Assembly (NCBI GenBank): GCA_015062585.1
Contig: SUUJ01000009.1
Coordinates: 1-62,786 of the forward strand
From: Alphaproteobacteria bacterium
Lineage (GTDB): Bacteria; Pseudomonadota; Alphaproteobacteria; RF32; CAG-239
DNA length: 62,786 nt
Direction: 5' to 3'
The position numbers and the translations under genes were made by a program. This document shows positions 8,815 through 16,895 of this stretch, piece after piece. Below the pieces are notes generated by a model. The model did no database searches, was not told the DNA's origin, and saw only the letters and a list, made by a program, of their open reading frames with translations. Within the stretch, counting starts at the first letter, position 1; each line of letters starts with the position of its first letter.

Positions 8815-9537
8815 CTAATAAAAATTTTTAACACTGACAAATTTTTCGGCTCTCAAGTCAAGCAGTTTTCCATTTTCCAACTTAACTTTTCTATCCATTT
8901 TATCAGCCAAATCAAAGTTATGTGTAGCAATTAACGCACTCAAACCTGTTTCTTTTACGATTGATAATAATTCATTAAACACAATATCCGATGTCTTAGG
9001 ATCTAAATTACCGGTAGGCTCATCTGCCAACAACAACTTTGGTGTATTAGCCAAAGCTCTGGCTATCGCAACCCTCTGTTGTTCACCACCGGACATCTCG
9101 GCAGGTCTATGTTTTAATCTTTTTTCCAAGCCCATTTTACTTAATAACCACTTAGCAAATTCTTTGGCTTCTTTTTCTTTTTTGCCGCTGATAAGTTGAG
9201 GCAACATCACATTTTCCAAAGCATCAAAATCAGCCAACAAATTATGATATTGATATACAAATCCCAAATAATCGCGTCTTAACGATGTGCGTACACCGTC
9301 ATTCAACTCCGAACATTTTTGCCCCTGAATATAAATATCTCCTTTTGTAGGCTTTTCCAACAAACCGGCTAATTGTAACAAAGTTGACTTACCGGAACCT
9401 GAAGGTCCGATTAACGCAACAATCTCACCTTTTTTTATATCCAAATTTACACCGCGCAAAACTTGCAATGTCTGACCGCCCTGCTTAAACGAGCGATAAA
9501 CATTTTTCATCTCAAGCACATCAACTTCGCTATTCAT
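8815..9537 (-). CDS. lolD: Lipoprotein-releasing ABC transporter, ATP-binding subunit LolD
   Basis: ATPase of the LolCDE-type complex, which extracts lipoproteins from the inner membrane for the outer membrane. It has 240 residues from the start chosen here (MNSEVDVLEMKNVYRSF). Walker A GPSGSGKST, ABC signature MSGGEQQRVAIARAL, Walker B LLLADEPTGNLD and the switch ATHN are visible. An upstream in-frame start exists but would overlap lolE by about 68 nt; the chosen ATG overlaps the lolE stop by 8 nt (ATGAATAG). Confidence 0.93.
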   Translation of the reverse strand: MNSEVDVLEMKNVYRSFKQGGQTLQVLRGVNLDIKKGEIVALIGPSGSGKSTLLQLAGLLEKPTKGDIYIQGQKCSELNDGVRTSLRRDYLGFVYQYHNLLADFDALENVMLPQLISGKKEKEAKEFAKWLLSKMGLEKRLKHRPAEMSGGEQQRVAIARALANTPKLLLADEPTGNLDPKTSDIVFNELLSIVKETGLSALIATHNFDLADKMDRKVKLENGKLLDLRAEKFVSVKNFY

Positions 9538-10777
9538 AACGCAACGCCTCCACCGGATCTGTTTTTGAAGCTTTCCACGACGGATACAATGTAGCACTAA
9601 ATGATAAAATTATTGATATCACAACCACACTCAAAACTTCTGTTACATCAATTTTTGCCGGCAATTTTGACAAGAAATAAATTTCTGCCGAAAACAGATC
9701 TCGTCCCAATATCGACTGCAATCCTTGTCTGATTGCTTCAATATTTTCACAAAACAGCACACCCAAAACCAAACCCAACAATGTTCCGACCAAACCGATA
9801 AAAGCGCCATCTATAAAGAATATGCGCATAATCATTCCTCTGGTAGCTCCCATTGTTCTAAGCACTGCGACATCGCGGCTTTTATCTTTTACCAACATAA
9901 TAAGCCCGGTAATGATATTAAATGCCGCAACAATGATAATCAGCGTCAAAATAATAAACATTACATTGCGTTCAACTTCCAAAGCGTTAAAAAATGCCGA
10001 ATTACTTTGCTTCCAATCATATATATAAGCATTAGGTCCGAGACTATGTTCCAACATACTTTTAACCTGCTTCAAAAATTTGTCATCATCAATGGTAACA
10101 TCAATATTGGTTACAACGCCTTTTAATCCGAAATAAACCTGAGCCGCTTCCAAAGGCATAAAAATGAAATTTGAATCATACTCAAACATTCCCGAATCAA
10201 ATAATCCGACAACCTGATATGATTTCATTCTGGGCACACTGCCAAAAGCCGTAACTTTGCCGTTAGGCGACAAAAGCGTGACCTTATCACCCTCAACCAC
10301 TCCCATTTTTCTGGCCAATCGTACACCCATAATAATGCTGTCATCCTTAAAATATTCCATATCAATATTTTTAACAGCCTCAGCCATAGATTTTTTGCTT
10401 AAAATATCATCTTTTGAAATTCCTCTGACCATAGCCCCTTCTGCAGATTTTCCGGCAGTTACAAGCAGTTGATTTTCAATCATCGGGACCGCCAAATTTA
10501 TGTGTTCAATTTCTGAAATATCTTTGATTGCCGCTTTATAATTGTTAAACGGATAGCCGTTTGGTGCTACAATGGAAATATGACCGTTCATTCCCAATAT
10601 TCGTCCCAACAATTCGGCTCTAAAACCGTTCATCACACTCATAACAATTATCAAGGTTGCAACGCCGAGTGCAATACCGGTGAAAGCAAACGCGGTAATG
10701 ACCGAAATAAAACCTTCTTTTCTCTTAGCCCGCAAATATCTGCTTGCCGTCATTCTCTCAAATTTATTAAAAATCAT
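9530..10777 (-). CDS. lolE: Lipoprotein-releasing system permease (LolC/LolE family)
   Basis: Inner-membrane FtsX-type permease that works with LolD. Its 415 residues show the family layout: an N-terminal helix (about 22-48), a large periplasmic MacB-like domain (about 50-270), and three C-terminal helices (about 272-300, 320-350, 375-400). The opening FERMTASRYLRAKRKEGFISVI and the end DPVEALRYE are typical. Only one permease gene is present; alphaproteobacteria often use a single LolF-type protein as a homodimer, so the symbol is approximate. Confidence 0.88.
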   Translation of the reverse strand: MIFNKFERMTASRYLRAKRKEGFISVITAFAFTGIALGVATLIIVMSVMNGFRAELLGRILGMNGHISIVAPNGYPFNNYKAAIKDISEIEHINLAVPMIENQLLVTAGKSAEGAMVRGISKDDILSKKSMAEAVKNIDMEYFKDDSIIMGVRLARKMGVVEGDKVTLLSPNGKVTAFGSVPRMKSYQVVGLFDSGMFEYDSNFIFMPLEAAQVYFGLKGVVTNIDVTIDDDKFLKQVKSMLEHSLGPNAYIYDWKQSNSAFFNALEVERNVMFIILTLIIIVAAFNIITGLIMLVKDKSRDVAVLRTMGATRGMIMRIFFIDGAFIGLVGTLLGLVLGVLFCENIEAIRQGLQSILGRDLFSAEIYFLSKLPAKIDVTEVLSVVVISIILSFSATLYPSWKASKTDPVEALRYE

Positions 10778-10804
10778 AAAATCATATTACCTTATAAAAA
10801 CAAT

Positions 10805-10833
10805 ATTATAGAATTTATATTATCTTTACACAA
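10805..10833 (-). promoter_or_regulatory. Promoter upstream of lolE
   Basis: On the minus strand TTGTGT, a 17-nt spacer, then a perfect TATAAT, just upstream of the lolE ATG and downstream of the flaF-like terminator. Confidence 0.6.
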
Positions 10834-10864
10834 AAGTTACAACTGCCAATGATATTTATTCAAC

Positions 10865-10897
10865 AAAAAAGCTCCGATTTTACCGGAGCTTTTTTTC
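10865..10897. terminator. Intrinsic terminator after the flaF-like gene
   Basis: Stem AGCTCCG/CGGAGCT with flanking A- and T-runs. It directly follows the stop of the minus-strand flaF-like gene and separates the flagellar cluster from lolE. Confidence 0.88.
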
Positions 10898-10911
10898 ATT
10901 TGTGCGCAAAA

Positions 10912-11592
10912 TTATCGATGACCGATTAAACCTTCTGAAATATGTTTGTTAATGCTGACAAAACTATCCAACATTTTTTTATCAATATTGTTCAAATTTT
11001 GACCTACTTTAATAGTATTTGTAGCAATATAATCAGCCAATTTTACCAAATTTTCTCTAACTTCGACAGGTAATTTTGTTTGACCTTTATTCATCAAAGT
11101 TTTTATCATAATCCACAATCTTTGATTATTGTCCAAAGCCTCAACCATTTTCACATCGTCTTTTGCTTTATAAGCCTCAACCAAATCCAATCCGCTCTTT
11201 GCCAAATAATAAGCTTCTTGTTGAGCTATTGTTGTTGTAACAGAATCTAATAAACCTTCGGCAATTTGTTTATTTATATTAGCCAACGATTTAAAAGTTT
11301 CTTCTTTCATATCAATTCCCTTACAAACCGTCACCATTTCCACATATTTTGAAAGTTTGTTCAAATTATTTTTTATCTCAATCGGTAAAAGATTATTTTT
11401 ATTATTCAAATATGAATCAATTTCCACCCACATCTTCAGATTTTCATCCAACACTAAAAATTTATAATTATTATCCGATGAAACAGATGCTGTTTCAAGA
11501 TGCTCGGCATATTCTTTCAATAACTCAGCCTCTTGTTGAGCTTCTTTTATTTGATTATTAAATTGTTCAATCATTTTACTTAAACTTTCCAT
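10912..11592 (-). CDS. Tandem FlaF-like flagellar protein
   Basis: A 226-residue protein made of an N-terminal coiled coil (about 1-40) and two copies of a FlaF-like unit (about 45-116 and 148-224). Each copy has N-x-x-x-W (NLKMW, NQRLW), then L-P-x-E with a Leu-rich helix ending in Y-V/I (LLPIEIKNNLNKLSKYV, KLPVEVRENLVKLADYI), and a terminal INKxIxEGL. In alphaproteobacteria such as Caulobacter, FlaF is a small single-domain protein that promotes flagellin production. Family assignment rests on this remembered motif pattern plus its place after flgF-G-A-H. No SD is seen at its ATG, so it may be coupled to the short ORF 9 nt upstream. Confidence 0.7.
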   Translation of the reverse strand: MESLSKMIEQFNNQIKEAQQEAELLKEYAEHLETASVSSDNNYKFLVLDENLKMWVEIDSYLNNKNNLLPIEIKNNLNKLSKYVEMVTVCKGIDMKEETFKSLANINKQIAEGLLDSVTTTIAQQEAYYLAKSGLDLVEAYKAKDDVKMVEALDNNQRLWIMIKTLMNKGQTKLPVEVRENLVKLADYIATNTIKVGQNLNNIDKKMLDSFVSINKHISEGLIGHR

Positions 11593-11601
11593 ATCAAAAA
11601 A

Positions 11602-11688
11602 TTAAATTAAAAAGCTTTCTGAATTCATCTTAAACAAAGAAAGAAGCCTAAAAACCTTATCTAAAGCGATTGGGGAATAAAGTGCCAT
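11602..11688 (-). CDS. Short ORF (28 aa) between flgH and the flaF-like gene
   Basis: The ATG has an AAGG 8 nt upstream and opens a 28-codon frame (MALYSPIALDKVFRLLSLFK...) that stops 9 nt before the flaF-like ATG, which itself lacks a clear SD. It may be a leader or coupling peptide. Short length makes chance possible; there is no homology evidence. Confidence 0.35.
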   Translation of the reverse strand: MALYSPIALDKVFRLLSLFKMNSESFLI

Positions 11689-11713
11689 AGTTTCAGCCTT
11701 TAAGCCTCTTTCC

Positions 11714-11758
11714 GATTGTTTAGTAACCGATATACTTTTCGGTTGCTTAATCTTTTTT
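11714..11758 (+). terminator. Plus-strand hairpin with T-run in the flgH/flaF gap
   Basis: Nine-bp stem AGTAACCGA/TCGGTTGCT plus an outer GATT/AATC, followed by TTTTTT on the plus strand. Both neighbouring genes are on the minus strand, so if it acts as a terminator it would end a plus-strand (antisense or small RNA) transcript; otherwise it is an RNA structure ahead of the short ORF. The rest of the gap shows nothing else clear. Confidence 0.5.
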
Positions 11759-11862
11759 AAGAAAAAATTGGGGAGATTTTTCCATAAAAAAGCTTCATCA
11801 CATAATAATAAGGGAACTCGCTACGATATTTTTTTAACTATATTTAATATCGTTTTTTTTAA

Positions 11863-12624
11863 TTAAAACGGTGCAACTATATCAAGAATTTGTCTTCCGT
11901 ATCTGGGCTGTTGAACATCAGATATCACACCCTGACCGCCATAAGACACTCTAAGCTCTGCAATTTTGCTTGATTCAATAGTATTATTTGATGAAATATC
12001 TGCTCTTCTGATAATACCGCGCATCATCAACTGACGAACCTCATAACTGACTCTTATTTCCTGAGTGCCTTCTATAACCAAATTACCGTTTGGCAAAACC
12101 TGAGTAACCACCGCAGCCAAAGTTAAATCAATATCTTCTTTTCTATCGATTTTACCATCACCGGCAATTTCTCTGTTTGAGGTAATATCAATCAAACCAT
12201 CTTTTGAAACCGTATCCGGAAATACTTTACCCAAATACTTTTCATATCCGAAGAATGAACCTATACCGACCGAATCTTTATTATCATCACGATTTTGTTC
12301 CATTTCGTTTTCCATCAACGCATTATCTTTGGCTGAAATCTTAACCGTAATAATATCACCTACTTTAGAAGCTCGTTGATCTTGGAAAAATCCGGCTGAA
12401 CCTTGTTTCCACAAAGAATTTGCGCCTTGTTTTTGTTCTACTTCATAAGGCATGGGCATAGACACAGGCTCATATCCTTTTGCCAATGTCGGATTTTCAA
12501 TCGGAGACAATGGAGGTTCTTGGCCGACTTGCGAAAGTCTGGTCAACATACCGCAACCTGATAATGATGTTGCCATCATCAACATCAATGTACATTTTGC
12601 AAAATTCTTATTTAATTTTTTCAT
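11863..12624 (-). CDS. flgH: Flagellar L-ring protein FlgH
   Basis: Outer-membrane lipoprotein that forms the flagellar L-ring. The lipoprotein signal ends in the lipobox LSGC (Cys about 24). The FlgH core is clear: SLWKQGSAGFFQDQRASKVGDIITVKI, then the beta-rich region with LPNGNLVIEGTQEIRV and the end GxxR...DIVAPF. Length is 253 residues. It lies 14 nt after flgA in the flgF-G-A-H operon. Confidence 0.96.
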   Translation of the reverse strand: MKKLNKNFAKCTLMLMMATSLSGCGMLTRLSQVGQEPPLSPIENPTLAKGYEPVSMPMPYEVEQKQGANSLWKQGSAGFFQDQRASKVGDIITVKISAKDNALMENEMEQNRDDNKDSVGIGSFFGYEKYLGKVFPDTVSKDGLIDITSNREIAGDGKIDRKEDIDLTLAAVVTQVLPNGNLVIEGTQEIRVSYEVRQLMMRGIIRRADISSNNTIESSKIAELRVSYGGQGVISDVQQPRYGRQILDIVAPF

Positions 12625-12638
12625 TTCAATCCCCCACC

Positions 12639-13334
12639 TTATTCAGCCAAAACCTCGGCCGTATTTTTATCAATAACCTTTGCCACAACTTCTTTAGCGC
12701 TTTTAGTATTGATAAATTTTACCAAATCACCTTTTGCTCCATCTTCTAAAGCTTCCATTTTTGAGGTAATTTGAAGTCCTTTATTCCTATAAATAATTGT
12801 CAGTGCCTGACCTTTTTTTACCACAATTTCATTTCTAAGATCACGCTTACTGATATTTTTTTCTGCCTTTAACAATCTTATGGCCTGCTTTCCGACAATA
12901 TCATCAACATCGACAAGACCATCTTCTTTAAGTCTGTTTTCTCTGACCAATACTGTTTTAAGCGCATCGGATGTAATAACTTCGTCTTTTGCAATATCTC
13001 TTGTCGGAACATAAATTTCCTTCATCACAAAGAATCTTCCCAATAAATCAGTCTTACCTACCGAAACACCATCGGCAAAAATTTCCGCATTAGTAGTAAA
13101 CTTGTTATTGTCGTCTGCTTTCAAATCGCTTATCAATATTTTGACATCTTTTGCATCATCAAAGGCAAAATCCGTCTTACCGCCAAATATTTCCAATTCG
13201 ACCATATTGGCAATCCCCTGTTCCGCAAATTCTTTTTCAATTGCCTTAACCAAATCAATGCTATTAACCTCGCCGGCAATCACATTCATCGGAACAAACA
13301 ACAAACCAAACAATACTGCAAACAATTTAAGCAT
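12639..13334 (-). CDS. flgA: Flagellar P-ring assembly chaperone FlgA
   Basis: Periplasmic chaperone for P-ring (FlgI) assembly. It has a signal peptide ending near VIAG (about 20), an N-terminal divergent domain, and a C-terminal SAF-like domain (about 105-228) with VPTRDIAKDEVIT, VGKQAIRLL and KGQALTIIYRNKGLQI. Its 231-residue length is typical. flgI itself is not in the window. It follows flgG by 10 nt. Confidence 0.92.
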   Translation of the reverse strand: MLKLFAVLFGLLFVPMNVIAGEVNSIDLVKAIEKEFAEQGIANMVELEIFGGKTDFAFDDAKDVKILISDLKADDNNKFTTNAEIFADGVSVGKTDLLGRFFVMKEIYVPTRDIAKDEVITSDALKTVLVRENRLKEDGLVDVDDIVGKQAIRLLKAEKNISKRDLRNEIVVKKGQALTIIYRNKGLQITSKMEALEDGAKGDLVKFINTKSAKEVVAKVIDKNTAEVLAE

Positions 13335-13344
13335 CAGATAAATC

Positions 13345-14133
13345 CTATCTCATTTGATTAATTGTATTAAGCATAGAATCAGCTGTTGTAATAATCTTAG
13401 AGTTCATTTCATAAGCACGCTGAGCCGAAATAAGTTCGGTAATTTCGCTAACCGGATTAACATTTGATGTATTCAAATAACCTTGCAAAATAGAACCGAA
13501 ACCTTCGCTATCCGGATTATCAATAATCGGATCGCCCGAAGCTTCTGTTTCCATAAACAAATTATCACCCAAAGCTTCCAAACCGGCTTCGTTTACAAAG
13601 GTAGCCAATTCCAATTGACCGACATTTACTTCGTCTGTTTCGCCATCTTGTTTAACCCATACTTCGCCGGAGCTGTTAACATATACTTCAACCGCATCTT
13701 CCGGAATAGTAATTTCCGGTTGTACAACATATCCGTCATGAGTAACGATTGTGCCGTCACCGTTGCGTTGAAAAGCACCATCTCTGGTATAGGCAGTACC
13801 CTTACCTTCAGGCAATTCAATCGTAAAATATCCTCTGCCTCTAATGGCTAAGTCCAAATCATTACCGGTAGATGTCAAAGAACCGCCTTCGGTAATACGA
13901 TAAATAGCCGAAGTTCTGACACCAAGACCCATTTGGATACCTGCCGGAACAATAGTATTGTCAGCAGTCGAAGCTGATCCCGGACGAACGATATTTTGAT
14001 ATAGCAAATCACTAAATTCTGCGCGTCTTTTAGTATACGCCGTAGTGTTCATATTGGCGATATTGTTAGAAATGGTGTCAACATTTGTTTGTTGAGCCAA
14101 CATTCCGGTAGCGCCTATTTGTAAAGATCTCAT
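13345..14133 (-). CDS. flgG: Flagellar distal rod protein FlgG
   Basis: Distal rod subunit of the basal body. The 262 residues have the N-terminal rod signature (MRSLQIGATGMLAQQTNVDTISNNIANMNT), the central GGSLTSTGNDLDLAIRGRGYF and the C-terminal heptad-repeat helix ending ADSMLNTINQMR. Both ends are the D0 domain found in all rod/hook axial proteins. It lies between flgF and flgA. Confidence 0.97.
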   Translation of the reverse strand: MRSLQIGATGMLAQQTNVDTISNNIANMNTTAYTKRRAEFSDLLYQNIVRPGSASTADNTIVPAGIQMGLGVRTSAIYRITEGGSLTSTGNDLDLAIRGRGYFTIELPEGKGTAYTRDGAFQRNGDGTIVTHDGYVVQPEITIPEDAVEVYVNSSGEVWVKQDGETDEVNVGQLELATFVNEAGLEALGDNLFMETEASGDPIIDNPDSEGFGSILQGYLNTSNVNPVSEITELISAQRAYEMNSKIITTADSMLNTINQMR

Positions 14134-14155
14134 AATCTATTCCCCTTTTTATGAT

Positions 14156-14899
14156 TTATGCCAACTCGGCATAAGTTGAAATTGTATTTGACAAACGATC
14201 GTGTTCCTCATCAATCATTTGTTGTACATAATCGTAGCTGCGTTGAATTTTGACCAAATTAGTCATTTCGTTAATTGCGTTTACATTTGAACTTTCTAAC
14301 ATTCCTTGCGCAATTCTGATGTTGTTTGTACCAAAGCTGACCTGATTTCCCTCAACATTGTCAAACAATACACCATTTACTTTTAATAATTTTTGATTAT
14401 CGGCAAATTTTGCCACTTTCAGTCTTCCGATAACACCGTTTTCAGAAATAACATCACCGCTTTCGGAAACTGTAATTTCTCTTTCATCCGGTGCAATAAA
14501 TATCGGTGCATTATTTTCGCTCAACACATACTCACCGGCAGATGTAACCAAAGCTCCGTCCTTATCTAAGGTAAATTGACCCTTTCTGGTATATTTCTCG
14601 CCGTCTTTGGTTTCCACACAGAAAAATCCGTCACCTTTGATAGCCAAATCAAAAGTATTGCCTGTATGCTTAAATGCACCTTCGATAAAATCCTGATAAT
14701 CGGCAAAATCCTGAGTAAAGAACAAAGGTTCTAAACCGATACCGACGGCATCTTCTGTCTGATTAATATAAGAAGTAAACAAAGCATTGTCTTGTTTATA
14801 GCCGACCGTATTCATATTGGCCATATTATTAGAAACAATATTCATTTGTTTCCATAGAGCCATTTGGCGTGACAATGCTATATACGAAGTATTATCCAT
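14156..14899 (-). CDS. flgF: Flagellar proximal rod protein FlgF
   Basis: Rod subunit and FlgG paralogue, 247 residues. The N-terminus SRQMALWKQMNIVSNNMANMNT and the segment AFKHTGNTFDLAIKGDGFF are characteristic, and the C-terminal helix ends SNTISTYAEL. First gene of the minus-strand operon flgF-flgG-flgA-flgH (then the short ORF and the flaF-like gene). A near-consensus sigma-54 promoter lies about 75 nt upstream. Confidence 0.95.
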   Translation of the reverse strand: MDNTSYIALSRQMALWKQMNIVSNNMANMNTVGYKQDNALFTSYINQTEDAVGIGLEPLFFTQDFADYQDFIEGAFKHTGNTFDLAIKGDGFFCVETKDGEKYTRKGQFTLDKDGALVTSAGEYVLSENNAPIFIAPDEREITVSESGDVISENGVIGRLKVAKFADNQKLLKVNGVLFDNVEGNQVSFGTNNIRIAQGMLESSNVNAINEMTNLVKIQRSYDYVQQMIDEEHDRLSNTISTYAELA

Positions 14900-14972
14900 T
14901 AACTATTCCCCTAATTTTTATCTCAACCGTTCTCCCCAACGGCTAATAAAATTTTATAAGTTGAAATAGTAT

Positions 14973-14990
14973 ATGCAAAAGCCGTGCCAA
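14973..14990 (-). promoter_or_regulatory. Sigma-54 (RpoN) promoter for flgF operon
   Basis: On the minus strand TTGGCACGGCTTTTGCAT matches the TGGCAC-N5-TTGC consensus: GG at -24 and GC at -12 separated by exactly 10 nt. It sits at the head of the flgFGAH operon. Rod/ring genes are RpoN-dependent in Caulobacter, so position and sequence agree. Confidence 0.85.
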
Positions 14991-15006
14991 TTTTTTAAAA
15001 GCATAG

Positions 15007-15042
15007 AAAAAACGAGTTCTTTTCATTATCAAAGAACTCGTT
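15007..15042 (-). terminator. Intrinsic terminator of the 15-16 kb secreted-protein gene
   Basis: Stem AACGAGTTCTTT/AAAGAACTCGTT, loop of 8 nt, then TTTT on the minus strand, 20 nt after the stop codon of the next gene. Confidence 0.88.
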
Positions 15043-15064
15043 AATCATAAAGTTTTCCAAGTAA

Positions 15065-16225
15065 TTATCTGAGATCGTTTTTAGTTCGACCTGTTTTCAC
15101 TTTTTTTACAATTGAATTTATTTTTTTATTATATCCAAACTGATAAGATACACCGACCTTTCCTGTAACCCTATCATTACCGAGTGTCTTATCTGTATTT
15201 ACGGCAATATCTGTAAATATTTGTACACCGTTCTTTCCCAGAGCACCGGTAAGTACAACCTCACCTTTATTATTAAATAATGCATGAAAAGCAAGATTGG
15301 TTCCCTTGCAGAAACCTGTATTAAACGCAATATATGCGGCCATTTCGTTTTCATTAAAATTATGCTTTACACCCGTTGCAATACCAAAATTATGTTTATG
15401 ATCCTGAAATGATACATTACCATGCAATTCATCTTGTTGTCCCATTCTACCGGCTACAACAACTTTAAGATCCATATCTTTATGATTAGCCAATACATTA
15501 GCACCAACCCTAGCCCAAAGATCTGCTTCTTTAGGATTAGGTATAACCAACCAACCGTCTCCTTTATTGCAAATTAAACCCAACTCGGCTTTAATTCCCT
15601 TACTGTCCTTATAAGACAAAACAATTCTGTCACCACCATTACCGAAAGTAGCCATATACCTTTCTTCAATGCTCATACGATTTATATCGACACCGTTAAA
15701 TAATTGATCACAGCCCATAATATTTTCTCTACCCAAAATTAAAGAAAATTTTCCGGAATCATTTCCATTTTTATATAAAATTTCCTTTCCCAATTCCAAT
15801 AAAAATACCGAAGAAACCGGTGTAAAATTATATCCTTTTTCATTTACATTATGAATAAAAAGCCACCTCGCATTATGCTTACCATACCAACCTTTTTTTT
15901 CAGCCCCAATACCAACATATGGTGCCAAATCATTATATAAATAACAACCGTTTTCATTTAACCCGATTGCACAAAAATTATCAATACCCAGATTCACATC
16001 AAATTTTCCGTCTTTCACACTGTCAACATCATTACTTATAGGTTGAGCAAGTTGTTCTGTTCCGGGAATTTTTGCATCATCTTTTTCATTAACATTTTGT
16101 GCACTTGCAAAATTCGGACAAGCCACAGCCATCGTAAAAAATGTCGCAGCAGCACCAAGCCAATTTTTTATTGCACTATTTAATTTGCTATTTCTTATTT
16201 TATCTCTTAATGATGTATTATCCAT
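15065..16225 (-). CDS. Secreted or outer-membrane protein, unknown family
   Basis: Start chosen at MDNTSLRDK because AAGGAG lies 8 nt upstream; an earlier ATG lacks an SD. The product has 386 residues, a long basic N-region and a hydrophobic segment ending ASAQ (about 42), consistent with export. The mature part alternates Gly/aromatic and polar residues in short strands (VNLGIDNFCAIG, YNFTPVSSVFLLELG), as in beta-barrel or jelly-roll proteins, and has a basic C-terminal tail. No family recognised. It is a single-gene unit with its own strong promoter and terminator. Confidence 0.75.
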   Translation of the reverse strand: MDNTSLRDKIRNSKLNSAIKNWLGAAATFFTMAVACPNFASAQNVNEKDDAKIPGTEQLAQPISNDVDSVKDGKFDVNLGIDNFCAIGLNENGCYLYNDLAPYVGIGAEKKGWYGKHNARWLFIHNVNEKGYNFTPVSSVFLLELGKEILYKNGNDSGKFSLILGRENIMGCDQLFNGVDINRMSIEERYMATFGNGGDRIVLSYKDSKGIKAELGLICNKGDGWLVIPNPKEADLWARVGANVLANHKDMDLKVVVAGRMGQQDELHGNVSFQDHKHNFGIATGVKHNFNENEMAAYIAFNTGFCKGTNLAFHALFNNKGEVVLTGALGKNGVQIFTDIAVNTDKTLGNDRVTGKVGVSYQFGYNKKINSIVKKVKTGRTKNDLR

Positions 16226-16258
16226 AGCAATTCTCCTTAATTTATTAGGCATACATCC

Positions 16259-16287
16259 ATTTTACCCCTCCCCGATTTTTTCGTCAA
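16259..16287 (-). promoter_or_regulatory. Strong promoter for the secreted-protein gene
   Basis: On the minus strand TTGACG, a 17-nt spacer, then TAAAAT, close to consensus. The spacer carries a G-rich stretch GGGGAGGGG, unusual for this A+T-rich region. The start codon lies about 33 nt downstream of the -10 box. Confidence 0.7.
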
Positions 16288-16297
16288 GTATTTTCGT

Positions 16298-16336
16298 CAA
16301 AAAAAGGCTTGTTCTTTTACAAAACAAGCCTTTTAT
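16298..16336 (-). terminator. Intrinsic terminator after ssb
   Basis: Stem AAAGGCTTGTT/AACAAGCCTTT with flanking A/T runs, 20 nt downstream of the ssb stop. Confidence 0.88.
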
Positions 16337-16356
16337 TTTCTACTTATTATTTGTGC

Positions 16357-16818
16357 TTAAAACGGAATGTCATCATCCAAATTAGCCGGTGCAGATGCCG
16401 GTGTAGAATCCCAACCGCTGTCCGATGCACTAAACACATCATTACCGCCGGCAGGAACACCATCGCCCTTACCGTCCAACATTACCAAATTACCGCTAAA
16501 GTTTTGCAAAACAACTTCGGTAGTATAGCGTTTTTGACCGCTGTTATCTTCCCAACTGCGAGTCTGCAATTGACCTTCCAAATAAACTTTAGAACCTTTG
16601 CGCAAATATTTTTCGGCAACATCAGCCAAGCCGGGGTTAAAAATAACCACTCTGTGCCACTCTGTTCTTTCTTTGCGTTCACCTGTTGATCTATCTTTCC
16701 AAGATTCGGATGTAGCCAAATTCAAGTTAACAATCTTAGCTCCGTTGTTTGTATTGCTAACCTTAGGATCATCACCCAAATTACCAACCAAAATAACTTT
16801 ATTTATACTTCCAGCCAT
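16357..16818 (-). CDS. ssb: Single-stranded DNA-binding protein
   Basis: Homotetrameric ssDNA-binding protein of replication and repair. It has 153 residues from [15 protein letters not shown], the standard SSB start, with AAGG 8 nt upstream; an in-frame ATG 13 codons earlier is unlikely. The OB fold covers about 5-110 ([33 protein letters not shown]), followed by a Gly/Ser/Pro linker and the protein-interaction tip DDDIPF. uvrA lies two genes away, a common association. Confidence 0.96.
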   Translation of the reverse strand: MAGSINKVILVGNLGDDPKVSNTNNGAKIVNLNLATSESWKDRSTGERKERTEWHRVVIFNPGLADVAEKYLRKGSKVYLEGQLQTRSWEDNSGQKRYTTEVVLQNFSGNLVMLDGKGDGVPAGGNDVFSASDSGWDSTPASAPANLDDDIPF

Positions 16819-16895
16819 TTTTCTTACCTTATTACTATTAAAAATTAAAACTGTCACGATACTAATAGATTTTTTTATTTTTATAAAGCAAAAAA

